Positions 1 through 12,282 of a stretch of DNA of 34,945 nt are shown here, piece after piece (position 1 is the stretch's first letter; each line of letters opens with the position of its first letter). Origin of the DNA: Cellulomonas gelida (GTDB lineage: Bacteria; Actinomycetota; Actinomycetes; Actinomycetales; Cellulomonadaceae); contig NZ_BJLQ01000037.1 of assembly GCF_006538725.1 (NCBI RefSeq), positions 1 through 34,945 on the forward strand, written 5' to 3'. The notes beneath the pieces are model-generated. The model saw nothing but the letters and a program-made list of their open reading frames with translations. It ran no database searches and was not told where the DNA came from. The translations under genes and the position numbers were made by a program.

Positions 1-23
1 CTGCCACCTGCGACGTCGGTCAT
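1..23 (-). CDS. 5' end of an unidentified gene downstream of uidB (truncated by window edge)
   Basis: On the minus strand an ATG (21-23) follows the uidB stop codon after only two bases. A strong GGAGG lies seven bases upstream of it, inside the end of uidB. The visible codons read MTDVAGG before the sequence runs out, so the product cannot be named. The tight spacing says it is co-transcribed with uidA-uidB. A glucuronate isomerase or another hexuronate enzyme would fit the pathway, but that is a guess from context only. Confidence 0.6.
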
Positions 24-25
24 CG

Positions 26-1486
26 TCACGCCTCCTCAGCGGTCGGGGTCGCGTCGGCGGTACGCGCGGCCCGGCGGGCGGTGACCTCGCTGACCATCGT
101 CGCGAAGGTCTTCTCGGTCAGCGGGTAGACGAGCATGATCACGACGCCGATGCCGATGAACACCGCAGGGACGAAGCCCGCGATCGCGCGGATGCCGTCG
201 AGCGTGCCCTGGGTCTGCTGCTCCGCGTCGGCGAGGTAGCCGACCATGCCCAGGCCGAAGGCCGCGGCCGCACCGCCGAGCGCCTGCCCGAGCTTGCGGG
301 TGAACGAGAACATCGCGTACGTCGTGCCCTCGGTCCGCACGCCGCTGCGCCACTCGCCGTACTCCACCGTGTCCGCCTCGAGCGCCCACATGAGGGTGTT
401 CACCGCGGCGATGCCGATGCCGTAGAGGCCGAAGAGCACGACCGCGAGCCAGACGAGCGACGGCGGGGTCAACGCGATGCCGATCGCTGCGACGACCGAG
501 GTCACCCCGGCCGCGATGTACGCCGTCTTCTTCCCGATCGCCCCGACGATGCGCGGGATGGCCGGCGCGACGACGAACATCGCGAGCGTGCTGACCACGG
601 TCAGGACGATGAAGAGGTTGGCGTCGCCGAGCACGTCCCGGGCGTAGTACGCCTGCACGGTCTGCAGGGCGAACATGCCCGTGAGGAACGACAGCGCGCT
701 CAGGCAGAGCATGAGCAGCGGGCGGTTGCTCCGCAGCGTGCCCATGCTCTGGCGCAGGCTCACGCGCGCCACGTCGCGCACCACGGACTCCCGCGACGTC
801 CGGAACAGCAGCATGTACAGCCCGAACCCGATCACGACGAAGAGCAGCGTGGTCATCGTCAGCGACTGCTGCAGGTTCTCCGCGTCGCGGATCTGGGGCG
901 CCACGACGAACGACAGCATGATGATCGTCGCCGCCGTGCCGATCATCCGGAAGCTCGCGAGCTTCGCACGCTCCGTGGGCACCTGCGTCATGGCCGACGC
1001 GAGGGAGCCGTACGGGATGTTGACCAGGCTGTAGGCGAGGCCGAGCAGCGCGTAGGTGATGTAGGCGTAGATGAGCTTGCCGGTCCCGCCCAGCCCGCCG
1101 GGGACCGTGAACGTCGCGACGCTCAGGAGCAGCAGCGGCAGGGAGCCGAACAGGAAGAACGGCCGGAACTTGCCCCAACGGGTCATGGTCTTGTCCACGA
1201 CGCGGCCCGCGTAGATGTCCGCGAACGCGTCCCAGGCACGCACGACGAGGAACAGGGTGCCGGCCGCCGCGGGCGAGATCCCCACGACGTCCGTGTAGTA
1301 CAGCAGCAGGAACATCGACGTCATGGAGAACGCCAGGTTGTTGGCGGCGTCCCCCGCGGCGTACCCGAGGAGCTGCGAGCGGCGCAGCCGTCCCGACGAG
1401 GTCGGCTCGCCGGGGGTGCTCGAGGTGGTCGGGGCGGGGGTCGAGTCGGGCGGGATGGCGGGTGCGTCAGCGACGGTGCTGGTCAT
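26..1486 (-). CDS. uidB: Glucuronide:cation symporter, GPH/MFS family (UidB-like)
   Basis: Likely imports beta-glucuronides across the cytoplasmic membrane with a co-transported cation. From the chosen start the protein has 486 residues with about 12 hydrophobic segments. Stretches closely resemble E. coli UidB: LGYAAGDAANNLAF at the first helix, DAFADIYAGRVVDK and TRWGKFRPF in the 2-3 loop, SLVNIPYGSLASAMTQ, and MWALEADTVEYGEWRSGVR with FSFTRKLGQALGG towards the C terminus. A start at 1558 is open and would overlap the uidA stop, but ATG 1484-1486 is preferred. It has AAGGA at good spacing, and the extra 24 residues are Pro/Thr-rich with no homology that I can see. The N terminus is still a long Pro/Ser/Thr tail compared with E. 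coli. It lies downstream of uidA in the same transcription unit. The family is certain; the exact substrate is inferred from uidA. Confidence 0.9.
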   Translation of the reverse strand: MTSTVADAPAIPPDSTPAPTTSSTPGEPTSSGRLRRSQLLGYAAGDAANNLAFSMTSMFLLLYYTDVVGISPAAAGTLFLVVRAWDAFADIYAGRVVDKTMTRWGKFRPFFLFGSLPLLLLSVATFTVPGGLGGTGKLIYAYITYALLGLAYSLVNIPYGSLASAMTQVPTERAKLASFRMIGTAATIIMLSFVVAPQIRDAENLQQSLTMTTLLFVVIGFGLYMLLFRTSRESVVRDVARVSLRQSMGTLRSNRPLLMLCLSALSFLTGMFALQTVQAYYARDVLGDANLFIVLTVVSTLAMFVVAPAIPRIVGAIGKKTAYIAAGVTSVVAAIGIALTPPSLVWLAVVLFGLYGIGIAAVNTLMWALEADTVEYGEWRSGVRTEGTTYAMFSFTRKLGQALGGAAAAFGLGMVGYLADAEQQTQGTLDGIRAIAGFVPAVFIGIGVVIMLVYPLTEKTFATMVSEVTARRAARTADATPTAEEA

Positions 1487-1550
1487 GGCCGGTCCTTGGG
1501 TCGGTGCCGCGACGTGCGGCGAGGTCGGGGGTCGAGTCGGCGGGCGCTGG

Positions 1551-5977
<4,427 letters not shown>

Positions 5978-5996
5978 GACCCGAGGAGCCACCGCC

Positions 5997-7235
5997 ATGA
6001 AGATCGTCGCTGCCGACGTCGTCGTCACCAGCCCGGACCGCAACTTCGTCACCCTCAAGCTCACGACCGAGGACGGTCTGACCGGCCTCGGCGACGCGAC
6101 CCTCAACGGGCGTGAGCTCGCGGTCGTGGCCTACCTGCGCGAGCACGTCGTCCCGCTGCTGATCGGCAGCGACGCGAGCCGCATCGAGGACACGTGGCAG
6201 TTCCTGTACCGCAGCGCGTACTGGCGTCGCGGTCCCGTGACCATGGCCGCGATCGCGTCGGTCGACATGGCGCTGTGGGACATCAAGGGCAAGGCCGCCG
6301 GCATGCCCGTCTACCAGCTGCTCGGCGGCGCGTCCCGCACCGGCCTGCTCGCCTACGGGCACGCGTCGGGCAAGACCAACGACGAGCTCTTCGACTCGAT
6401 CCGCAGCCACCAGGAGCAGGGCTATCGGGCGATCCGCGTGCAGACGGGCGTCCCGGGGCTGAAGTCGATCTACGGCATCGCGTCGAACGCGACCTACGAG
6501 GCCAACTCGGGCGTCCGGTACGACCACGAGCCGGCGCAGCGCGGCGCACGCCCCGCCGAGGAGGACTGGGACACCCGCTCCTACCTGCGGCACGTCCCGA
6601 CCGTGTTCGAGGCGGTGCGCAACGAGTTCGGCCCCGAGCTCCCACTGCTGCACGACGGCCACCACCGCATGACGCCCATCCAGGCGGCCAGGCTCGCGCG
6701 CTCGCTCGAGCCGTACGACCTGTTCTGGCTCGAGGACGTGACGCCCGCCGAGAACCAGGAGGCGCTGCGCCTGGTCCGCCAGCACTCGACGACCCCGCTG
6801 GCGATCGGCGAGATCTTCAACACCGTGTGGGACTACCAGATGATCATCCGCGAGCAGCTGATCGACTACGTGCGCTCCGCCGTGACTCACACCGGCGGCA
6901 TCTCGCACCTCAAGAAGGTGCTCGACTACGCCGCGCAGTACCAGGTGAAGTCCGGCATGCACGGACCCACCGACGTCTCCCCGGTCGGCATGGCCGCCGC
7001 GATGCACCTCGGCCTGGCGATCCACAACTTCGGGATCCAGGAGTACATGCAGCACGGCACGCGCACGAACGAGGTGTTCCAGCAGTCGTTCACCTTCACC
7101 GACGGCTACCTGCACCCGGGCGACCAGCCCGGTCTGGGCGTCGAGCTCGACGTCGACGAGGCGGGCCGCTACCCGTACGAGCAGGCGTACCTGCCCTACA
7201 ACCGGCTCGCCGACGGCACGGTGCACGACTGGTGA
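5997..7235 (+). CDS. manD: D-mannonate dehydratase, enolase superfamily (ManD type)
   Basis: Dehydrates D-mannonate to 2-keto-3-deoxygluconate in the cytoplasm and replaces the unrelated UxuA. The protein has 412 residues. Comparing with the published ManD active site (numbering from memory), the Arg/Tyr base pair is R147 and Y159. Metal ligands are D220, E246 ([11 protein letters not shown]) and E272 (IGEIF). The acid His is H222 (LHDGHH), the second His is H322 in [10 protein letters not shown], and Trp is the last residue, W412. The residue after HG is proline (P324), the variant I recall as linked to low-efficiency or dual mannonate/gluconate enzymes. GAGGAG precedes the ATG. The stop overlaps the gntK GTG by four bases. 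Confidence 0.88.
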   Translation: MKIVAADVVVTSPDRNFVTLKLTTEDGLTGLGDATLNGRELAVVAYLREHVVPLLIGSDASRIEDTWQFLYRSAYWRRGPVTMAAIASVDMALWDIKGKAAGMPVYQLLGGASRTGLLAYGHASGKTNDELFDSIRSHQEQGYRAIRVQTGVPGLKSIYGIASNATYEANSGVRYDHEPAQRGARPAEEDWDTRSYLRHVPTVFEAVRNEFGPELPLLHDGHHRMTPIQAARLARSLEPYDLFWLEDVTPAENQEALRLVRQHSTTPLAIGEIFNTVWDYQMIIREQLIDYVRSAVTHTGGISHLKKVLDYAAQYQVKSGMHGPTDVSPVGMAAAMHLGLAIHNFGIQEYMQHGTRTNEVFQQSFTFTDGYLHPGDQPGLGVELDVDEAGRYPYEQAYLPYNRLADGTVHDW

Positions 7236-7810
7236 GCGCGCCCACGCCCGTGATGCGGGTCGTCGTCATGGGCGTCTCCGGCTCCGGCAAGTCGACCGTC
7301 GGGTCGCTCCTCGCGCGTCGCCTCGGCGTCGAGTTCATCGACGCCGACGGCCTGCACCCCGCGACGAACGTCGCGAAGATGGCGGCGGGAACGCCTCTCG
7401 ACGACGCCGACCGCGAGCCGTGGCTGCGGGACGTCGCGCGTGAGCTCGCGGCGGCTCGCGGCGGAGCGGTGGTCGCGTGCTCGGCGCTGCGCCGTCGCTA
7501 CCGCGACACCCTCCGGCGCGGGGTGCCCGGCCTGGTGCTCGTGCACCTGGTCGGGACCCGCACCCAGCTCGCCGCCCGGCTGGGCGCTCGGCTCGACCAC
7601 TTCATGCCCGCGTCGCTGCTCGACACCCAGCTCGCCGCGCTCGAGCCGCTGCAGGAGGACGAGGCCGGCATCGTCCTCGACATCCGTCAGCCTCCCGACG
7701 CCCTCGCGGACGAGGCGGCACGACGCGTGCGTGTGCCCTCCCCCGAGCCCGCCACCCCGCTGCCCCCGCGGTGCGACCACGCGCAGGTTCGTCCCGCCGC
7801 GGCGGGGTGA
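7232..7810 (+). CDS. gntK: Gluconokinase, GntK family (carbohydrate kinase)
   Basis: Phosphorylates gluconate, or possibly a related sugar acid, with ATP. It is a P-loop protein of 192 residues with Walker [10 protein letters not shown] near the N terminus, [24 protein letters not shown] and PWLRD typical of Gnt[12 protein letters not shown], and [20 protein letters not shown]. The GTG at 7232 overlaps the manD stop (GTGA), a common coupling arrangement; GTG 7250 or ATG 7253 are alternatives that would leave the P-loop intact. The family is clear but the role is odd. The upstream enzymes end at 2-keto-3-deoxygluconate, so either gluconate is also degraded here or the kinase has another substrate. 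The C-terminal 20 residues are Pro/Ala-rich and probably disordered. Confidence 0.85.
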   Translation: MSAPTPVMRVVVMGVSGSGKSTVGSLLARRLGVEFIDADGLHPATNVAKMAAGTPLDDADREPWLRDVARELAAARGGAVVACSALRRRYRDTLRRGVPGLVLVHLVGTRTQLAARLGARLDHFMPASLLDTQLAALEPLQEDEAGIVLDIRQPPDALADEAARRVRVPSPEPATPLPPRCDHAQVRPAAAG

Positions 7811-7834
7811 TGCCGGCCTCGGGCCCACGACGCG

Positions 7835-7871
7835 CGAGACCCCCGCATCCGAGCCGGGTGCGGGGGTCTCG
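7835..7871. terminator. Bidirectional terminator hairpin between gntK and sigA
   Basis: A perfect 13-bp stem, CGAGACCCCCGCA against TGCGGGGGTCTCG, with an 11-nt loop. It lies 24 bp after the gntK stop and 16 bp after the convergent sigA stop. There is no strong T-tract, as is common in high-GC actinomycetes. Confidence 0.8.
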
Positions 7872-7887
7872 TCACGCGCAGGACGCG

Positions 7888-9474
7888 TCAGTCCAGGTAG
7901 TCGCGCAGGACCTGGGACCGCGACGGGTGACGCAGCTTCGACATCGTCTTGGACTCGATCTGACGGATGCGCTCACGCGTCACGCCGTAGACCTTGCCGA
8001 TCTCGTCGAGCGTCTTCGGCTGACCGTCGGTCAGGCCGAAGCGCATGGACACCACGCCGGCCTCGCGCTCGCTGAGCGTGTCGAGGACCTGGTGCAGCTG
8101 CTCTTGCAGGAGCGTGAAGCTCACGGCATCGGCGGGCACGACGGCCTCGGAGTCCTCGATGAGGTCACCGAACTCGCTGTCGCCGTCCTCGCCGAGCGGC
8201 GTGTGCAGCGAGATGGGCTCCCGACCGTACTTCTGGACCTCGACGACCTTCTCCGGGGTCATGTCGAGCTCCTTGGCCAGCTCCTCCGGCGTGGGCTCGC
8301 GGCCCAGGTCCTGGAGCATCTGGCGCTGCACACGGGCGAGCTTGTTGATGACCTCGACCATGTGCACCGGGATGCGGATGGTGCGCGCCTGGTCGGCCAT
8401 CGCACGCGTGATGGCCTGACGGATCCACCACGTCGCGTAGGTCGAGAACTTGTAGCCCTTGGTGTAGTCGAACTTCTCGACCGCACGGATCAGACCGAGG
8501 TTGCCCTCCTGGATCAGGTCCAGGAAGAGCATGCCGCGGCCGGTGTACCGCTTGGCGAGCGAGACGACCAGGCGCAGGTTGGCCTCGAGCAGGTGGTTCT
8601 TGGCGCGACGGCCGTCCTGCGCGATCCACTCGAGCTCACGGCGCGCCTTGGGCTCGAGCGTGATGCCCGCGTTGAGCCGCTCCTCGGCGAACAGGCCGGC
8701 CTCGATCCGCTTGGCGAGCTCGACCTCCTGCTCGGCGTTGAGGAGCGCGACCTTGCCGATCTGCTTGAGGTAGTCCTTGACCGGGTCGGCCGTGGCACCG
8801 GCCGTGACGACCTGCTGCGCCGGGGCGTCGTCGTCGTCAGCGTCGGAGTAGACGAACCCCGAGTCCTCGGACTCCTCGCGCGCGGCGGCGGGCTTGGCCT
8901 CGCCCTCGTCGTCCGTGGCGGTCTCGGTGTCCGTGTCCGCGTCGGCCTCGACGACCACGTCCTCGAGCGCGGCCACGTCGACGTCCTCGATCTCGACGTC
9001 CTCGCCGTCGGTGGGGATGTCGTCGTCCTTCGCCGCCTTGGCGGCGGGCTTGGCAACAGCCTTGGTGGCCGGCTTGGCGGTCCGCGTCCTCGGCTTCGCC
9101 GCGGGGGCGTCCTCCTCCGCGCCCGCCGTCGTCTTCGCGGCGGCAGTGGCGGTGGCGGGCTTGGCGGTGGCGGGCTTGGTGGTCGCGGGCTTGGCCGCGG
9201 TGGAGACGGCCGCCTTGGCGGTCGGCCGGGACTTGGCGCTCGTGGCCGCGGCGACACGCGCCGGGGCCGCGTCGCTCACCGTCACGCCGGCCGTCGCGAG
9301 TCCGCGGACCACGGCCTTGAGGCGCTTGGCGTCCTCGACGCCGGCCTGCTCGCACGCCGAGCGGACCTCAGCGGCACCGACCGAGCCGTGGGTGCGGCCG
9401 CGGACCACGAGGTCCTGGAGCGCGGGGTGCTCGAACTCGCGCGGAAGCGCGGGATGCGGGGTCTGGGACGTCAC
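7888..9474 (-). CDS. sigA: Principal RNA polymerase sigma factor (SigA/HrdB/RpoD)
   Basis: Directs RNA polymerase to housekeeping promoters. It has 528 residues. Residues 25-70 look like region 1.1. Residues 75-225 form a low-complexity arm, first Lys/Ala/Thr/Pro then Asp/Glu-rich, as in actinobacterial principal sigma factors. Region 1.2 begins at about 229 ([17 protein letters not shown]). Region 2 has [19 protein letters not shown] and the -10 recognition helix [17 protein letters not shown]. Region 4.2 ends the protein with [19 protein letters not shown] and LRDYLD. The start is GTG with AAAGG six bases upstream. A TACAAT -10 element lies about 54 bp before the start codon. It is convergent with gntK across a strong hairpin. 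Confidence 0.95.
   Translation of the reverse strand: MTSQTPHPALPREFEHPALQDLVVRGRTHGSVGAAEVRSACEQAGVEDAKRLKAVVRGLATAGVTVSDAAPARVAAATSAKSRPTAKAAVSTAAKPATTKPATAKPATATAAAKTTAGAEEDAPAAKPRTRTAKPATKAVAKPAAKAAKDDDIPTDGEDVEIEDVDVAALEDVVVEADADTDTETATDDEGEAKPAAAREESEDSGFVYSDADDDDAPAQQVVTAGATADPVKDYLKQIGKVALLNAEQEVELAKRIEAGLFAEERLNAGITLEPKARRELEWIAQDGRRAKNHLLEANLRLVVSLAKRYTGRGMLFLDLIQEGNLGLIRAVEKFDYTKGYKFSTYATWWIRQAITRAMADQARTIRIPVHMVEVINKLARVQRQMLQDLGREPTPEELAKELDMTPEKVVEVQKYGREPISLHTPLGEDGDSEFGDLIEDSEAVVPADAVSFTLLQEQLHQVLDTLSEREAGVVSMRFGLTDGQPKTLDEIGKVYGVTRERIRQIESKTMSKLRHPSRSQVLRDYLD
9148..9192 (-). repeat. Three 15-bp tandem units in the sigA N-terminal arm
   Basis: Two exact copies of GGCGGTGGCGGGCTT (plus strand) and a third with two changes. 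On the coding strand they encode Lys-Pro-Ala-Thr-Ala/Thr units in the flexible arm. Copy number may vary between strains. Confidence 0.7.
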
Positions 9475-9527
9475 GAACGACCTTTCGGCAGCACGACACC
9501 GGAGATGGAGCCGGGTGGTAGATGGAT

Positions 9528-9533
9528 ATTGTA
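9528..9533 (-). promoter_or_regulatory. sigA -10 element
   Basis: TACAAT on the minus strand in a locally AT-rich patch, five of six bases from TATAAT, giving a leader of about 47 nt before the GTG. No clear -35 is found at 16-18 bp. Confidence 0.5.
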
Positions 9534-9781
9534 CCGAGCGGAACGCGTGAACGAGCCGTCCTGCGCACGCGAGTGCTGCAGCGGCGTCGCCCGCGGGTGG
9601 CTCGGCGTCGCGCAGTCGGGGCCGCGCGGATCACCGGAGATGGCGTCCTCTCACGCGGCCTGTCGTGTGGCGGCGCCGGGACGTCCGAACCCTCCAACGT
9701 CCGAGGGGCCGGGAGGATTCCCGACCTGCGTCACCAGCTTCGCGCGACCGTGCCCGCCGTGACAGCGCGATGGGCCACGGC

Positions 9782-9797
9782 CCGGGCGTTCGCCCGG
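9782..9797 (-). terminator. Hairpin downstream of the universal stress gene
   Basis: CCGGGC, loop of four, GCCCGG, starting 14 bp after the stop codon at 9811. The stem is short and has no T-tract, so it is a moderate candidate only. Confidence 0.4.
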
Positions 9798-9810
9798 CGG
9801 TCCGCGTGTG

Positions 9811-10206
9811 TCAGCGCGTGGTCGGCTTGACCGTGAGCACCGGGCACGGGGCGTCGAAGAGCACACGTTGCGCGTTGGCGCCGAGGATGAGCTTGCCGAC
9901 GGGGCTGCGCTGACGCAGGCCGATGACCACGAGCTCGGCGGAGACCTCCTCGGCGGTGGCGATGAGGTCGTCGGCGACGTCGCCACCCTCGAGCAGGCGC
10001 ACCTCGTGCGCGACGCCCTTGGCGGCGAGGTCCTCCCCGACCTTGGCGAGGTCCGCCTCCGTCGCGGCCCGCTGCTCGGCGGGCTCGTCGTCACGCACGC
10101 TGACCACGACGACGACATCGCGTCCGCGGATCCCGGCCTCCTGGACTGCGGCGTCCAGCGCGGCACGCCCTTCCGGCGTCGCCAGGTAGCCGACCACGAT
10201 GCCCAT
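9811..10206 (-). CDS. Universal stress protein (UspA family)
   Basis: Single Usp domain of 131 residues: a Rossmann-like fold beginning MGIVVGYLATPEGRAALDAA and ending CPVLTVKPTTR. The nucleotide-loop region VIGLRQRSPVGKLILGANAQRVL keeps the general Gly pattern of the ATP-binding subgroup, but the last position is Gly-Ala rather than Gly-Ser, so ATP binding is not assured. The role is survival under stress or energy limitation; no specific partner can be named. The ATG at 10206 has GAGGAG six bases upstream; a longer open frame upstream has no support. A perfect 16-bp palindrome lies 65 bp upstream. Confidence 0.85.
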   Translation of the reverse strand: MGIVVGYLATPEGRAALDAAVQEAGIRGRDVVVVVSVRDDEPAEQRAATEADLAKVGEDLAAKGVAHEVRLLEGGDVADDLIATAEEVSAELVVIGLRQRSPVGKLILGANAQRVLFDAPCPVLTVKPTTR

Positions 10207-10270
10207 GCTGAGCTCCTCTCGATGGCCCGTGCCAGGACCGTACCGCCGCCTGGCCCCTGACTCCACCTGC

Positions 10271-10286
10271 GACGACGCGCGTCGTC
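10271..10286. promoter_or_regulatory. 16-bp perfect palindrome upstream of the universal stress gene
   Basis: GACGACGCGCGTCGTC lies in the 133-bp gap between the DUF4192 stop and the Usp start. It may be an operator for a dimeric regulator or simply a chance palindrome in GC-rich DNA. It does not match the DosR consensus as I know it. Confidence 0.3.
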
Positions 10287-10339
10287 CCCGACGCGACCGC
10301 ACCAGCCCCCCGCGCGACCCGCCGATCGGGCTCGACGCG

Positions 10340-11605
10340 TCACCGCGCGGATCCGTTCCCGAGCCCCTGCCCCTGCTCCGGCGGACCCACCAGCGGGTCG
10401 GCCTCACCACCGTGCGGGCCTTGCGGGTCCAGGTCCTCGTCCCATTCGCGGCCGTCGTCGTCGGGCGGGTCGGGGCGGCGCGTCCAGCCCGGTCCCAGGC
10501 CGGCGGCGAGCGCCGAGTCGAGCAGGGTGGCGAGCCGGTAGCCCGGGTCGTCCTGCAGCGCACGGTCGAGCAGGATCTGGGCGCGGGCGCCGTCCCCGCG
10601 CCACCACGCGAGCAGTGCCAGCAGCGACAGCGCGGGAGCCTGCGCGTCGCGACGCCCGTGCGCGACGAGCGCTTCGAGGGTCTCCTCGTGGAGCCTCACC
10701 ATGCCTTCCGGAGCGGCGATGCCCGTCGAGGTGCCCATGATCCGCCCGGTGACCTCCCCCATCGCGAGCTCGACGCCCGCGTCCGGGTGCCGCCCGCGCA
10801 CGCTCCGCTCCGGGAGGTCCCCGGCGCCCGGGACGAACGACGCGAGCACCGCATCGCGGACCCGCCGGTCCTGCAGCCCCGCCTCGAGCCGACCCCACGG
10901 CGCAGGAGCACCCAGCTCGGCGCGTCCCGCGACCAGGTCGACGGCCGCGCGCCAGGCCGCCACCGAGCCGAGCCGCCAGCGCTCCAGGGCATCCGGACCA
11001 GCGGCGACGGCCGCGAGCCCGCGCTCCTGCCACCGGCGGCGGGTGCGGGCCACGACGCGACGGCGTTGTGCGTCCGCGGACGGGATGCGCACGAGGTCGT
11101 CGCGCGACCCGGCGACCGTCGCCCCCTCGAGCACCATCCGCGCGGACACCTGTGTCGACTCCAGCTCGCGCAGCGGGCGACCGCCGGGTGGGCAGCACGA
11201 GCGGGCGCAGTCGAACGACAGGTAGCCGTCCGGTGTGACGACCCAGACCGGCACCTGACCGAGCGAGACGTCCGATGCCTCCCGGTAGTGCTCGACCGCG
11301 CGCAGCACGCGCAAGCCCACAGGTCCCGGGTCGAGACGTGGGTCGACGTCGGCGTAGACGACGAGCACGGTGCTCTGCGCGCCGTCGCGTCCCATCGTCG
11401 CGACCACCGCCCGGGCGACCTGCGCGCCGACCTCCTCGTCGCCGAGCGCGGCCAGGTCGACCCGCATGACCACCCCGACACGACCACGCGGGGCTCGCAG
11501 GCTCACGGCCACGGCGCTGTCCCGCGGCCGGAAGCCGAGCCGGTACGGGAGCAGGGAGATGATCTCGCGGGGTTCGCTCACCCGCAGCGTCGAGGTCGCC
11601 GTCAT
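10340..11605 (-). CDS. DUF4192 domain-containing protein
   Basis: Function unknown; the family is widespread in Actinobacteria. The 421 residues open with the family-typical LRVSEPREIISLLPYRLGFRPRDSAVAVSLR. They continue with VGVVMRVDLAAL, a VLVVYADVD strand and VPVWVVTPDGYLSFDC, followed by a Cys pair (SFDCARSCCPPGG). The C-terminal half is helical and contains SLLALLAWWRGDGARAQILLDRALQDDPGYRLATLLDSAL, which resembles a tetratricopeptide-like pair of helices. No signal peptide or membrane segment. The ATG at 11605 has GAGGTG upstream. It is divergent from the lipoprotein gene, and 133 bp upstream of the Usp gene on the same strand. Confidence 0.8.
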   Translation of the reverse strand: MTATSTLRVSEPREIISLLPYRLGFRPRDSAVAVSLRAPRGRVGVVMRVDLAALGDEEVGAQVARAVVATMGRDGAQSTVLVVYADVDPRLDPGPVGLRVLRAVEHYREASDVSLGQVPVWVVTPDGYLSFDCARSCCPPGGRPLRELESTQVSARMVLEGATVAGSRDDLVRIPSADAQRRRVVARTRRRWQERGLAAVAAGPDALERWRLGSVAAWRAAVDLVAGRAELGAPAPWGRLEAGLQDRRVRDAVLASFVPGAGDLPERSVRGRHPDAGVELAMGEVTGRIMGTSTGIAAPEGMVRLHEETLEALVAHGRRDAQAPALSLLALLAWWRGDGARAQILLDRALQDDPGYRLATLLDSALAAGLGPGWTRRPDPPDDDGREWDEDLDPQGPHGGEADPLVGPPEQGQGLGNGSAR

Positions 11606-11706
11606 GCGTGCACCTCACCGCACCGGCAGTCGGTCGCGAGCGTCCGTACTGCGCACCTGTGGAGCAGCCGCCGCGGCGCGGGGCCTGGGGTCGGGTCGCG
11701 CGCGGC

Positions 11707-11712
11707 TAGGCT
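11707..11712 (+). promoter_or_regulatory. Leaderless -10 element for the lipoprotein gene
   Basis: TAGGCT six bases before the GTG, with no ribosome binding site. It is identical in sequence and spacing to the element before the prenyl synthase gene. Confidence 0.6.
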
Positions 11713-11718
11713 GACGCG

Positions 11719-12273
11719 GTGCGAGACAGCCTGCTCCCGACCGTCGGCACCCGCGTGAGCAGGCGTTCCGCCGGCCTCGGGGCGCTCCTGCTCGCCGCGG
11801 TCCTCGTCGTCGCCGGGTGCTCGAGCTCGGAACCGGCCCGCCTCGACACCGCGGGCGCGACGACCGATCAGCCGCTCCTGACCGCCGAGCCGACCGCCGA
11901 CGCGACGTTCGAGCCCCTCGACGACGAGCAGGCGACCGTCGGCGAGCTCGCCGACGGCTTCCCGAGCGATCTGGTCCCGCTGCCCGGCGACGCCGACATC
12001 CTCGTCTCGTCGGCCGTGCCCAGCGCGGACGGCGCCTTCACGGACATCAGCCTCAACCTGCGCACGACCCTGTCGGCCGAGGACCTCATGGCCAGCCTCG
12101 GCACCTCGCTGACCGGTGCGGGGTTCACCCAGTCCCCCGTCGCGTCACCGCCGGCCGGGGTGGCCGCGCAGTCGACCTTCGCACGCGGTGCGGGCGAGGT
12201 CGTCACGGTCGCCGTGCTGGACCGCGACGGCGTGCGGACCCTCACGCTCGGGGGCCGCATCGCGGTCGCCTAG
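11719..12273 (+). CDS. Putative secreted lipoprotein, function unknown
   Basis: 184 residues. An arginine-containing N terminus is followed by a hydrophobic stretch (residues 19-33) ending in the lipobox VVAGC, with the lipidated Cys at 34. The mature protein should be anchored to the outer face of the membrane. An acidic Thr/Ala-rich linker follows. The C-terminal half (about 75-184) has alternating strands such as ADILVSSAVPSADGAFTDISL and TVAVLDRDGVRTLTLGGRIAV, and looks like a small alpha/beta domain. I do not recognise the family. The stop codon TAG is also the first half of the TAGGCT -10 of the following gene. A role with the neighbouring isoprenoid or wall genes is only a guess. Confidence 0.75.
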   Translation: MRDSLLPTVGTRVSRRSAGLGALLLAAVLVVAGCSSSEPARLDTAGATTDQPLLTAEPTADATFEPLDDEQATVGELADGFPSDLVPLPGDADILVSSAVPSADGAFTDISLNLRTTLSAEDLMASLGTSLTGAGFTQSPVASPPAGVAAQSTFARGAGEVVTVAVLDRDGVRTLTLGGRIAVA

Positions 12274-12276
12274 GCT
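12271..12276 (+). promoter_or_regulatory. Leaderless -10 element for the prenyl synthase, overlapping a stop codon
   Basis: TAGGCT, six bases before the ATG at 12283. Its first three bases are the lipoprotein stop codon. Confidence 0.6.
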
Positions 12277-12282
12277 GCCGGG

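Larger units (their letters stand above)
9475..9810. other. Intergenic region between sigA and the universal stress gene
   Basis: No supported gene here; open frames are shadows without start signals. It contains the sigA leader and its -10 element, a 12-bp direct repeat CACCGGAGATGG (9497-9508 and 9632-9643) of unknown meaning, and the hairpin after the universal stress gene. The length would allow a second, more distant sigA promoter. Confidence 0.5.

Noticed and set aside
7477..9762. 761-residue open frame antisense to sigA
   Set aside because: It mirrors the sigma factor codons. Its protein is low-complexity Arg/Gly/Leu/Val with no domain and no start signal; long shadow frames are expected at this GC content.
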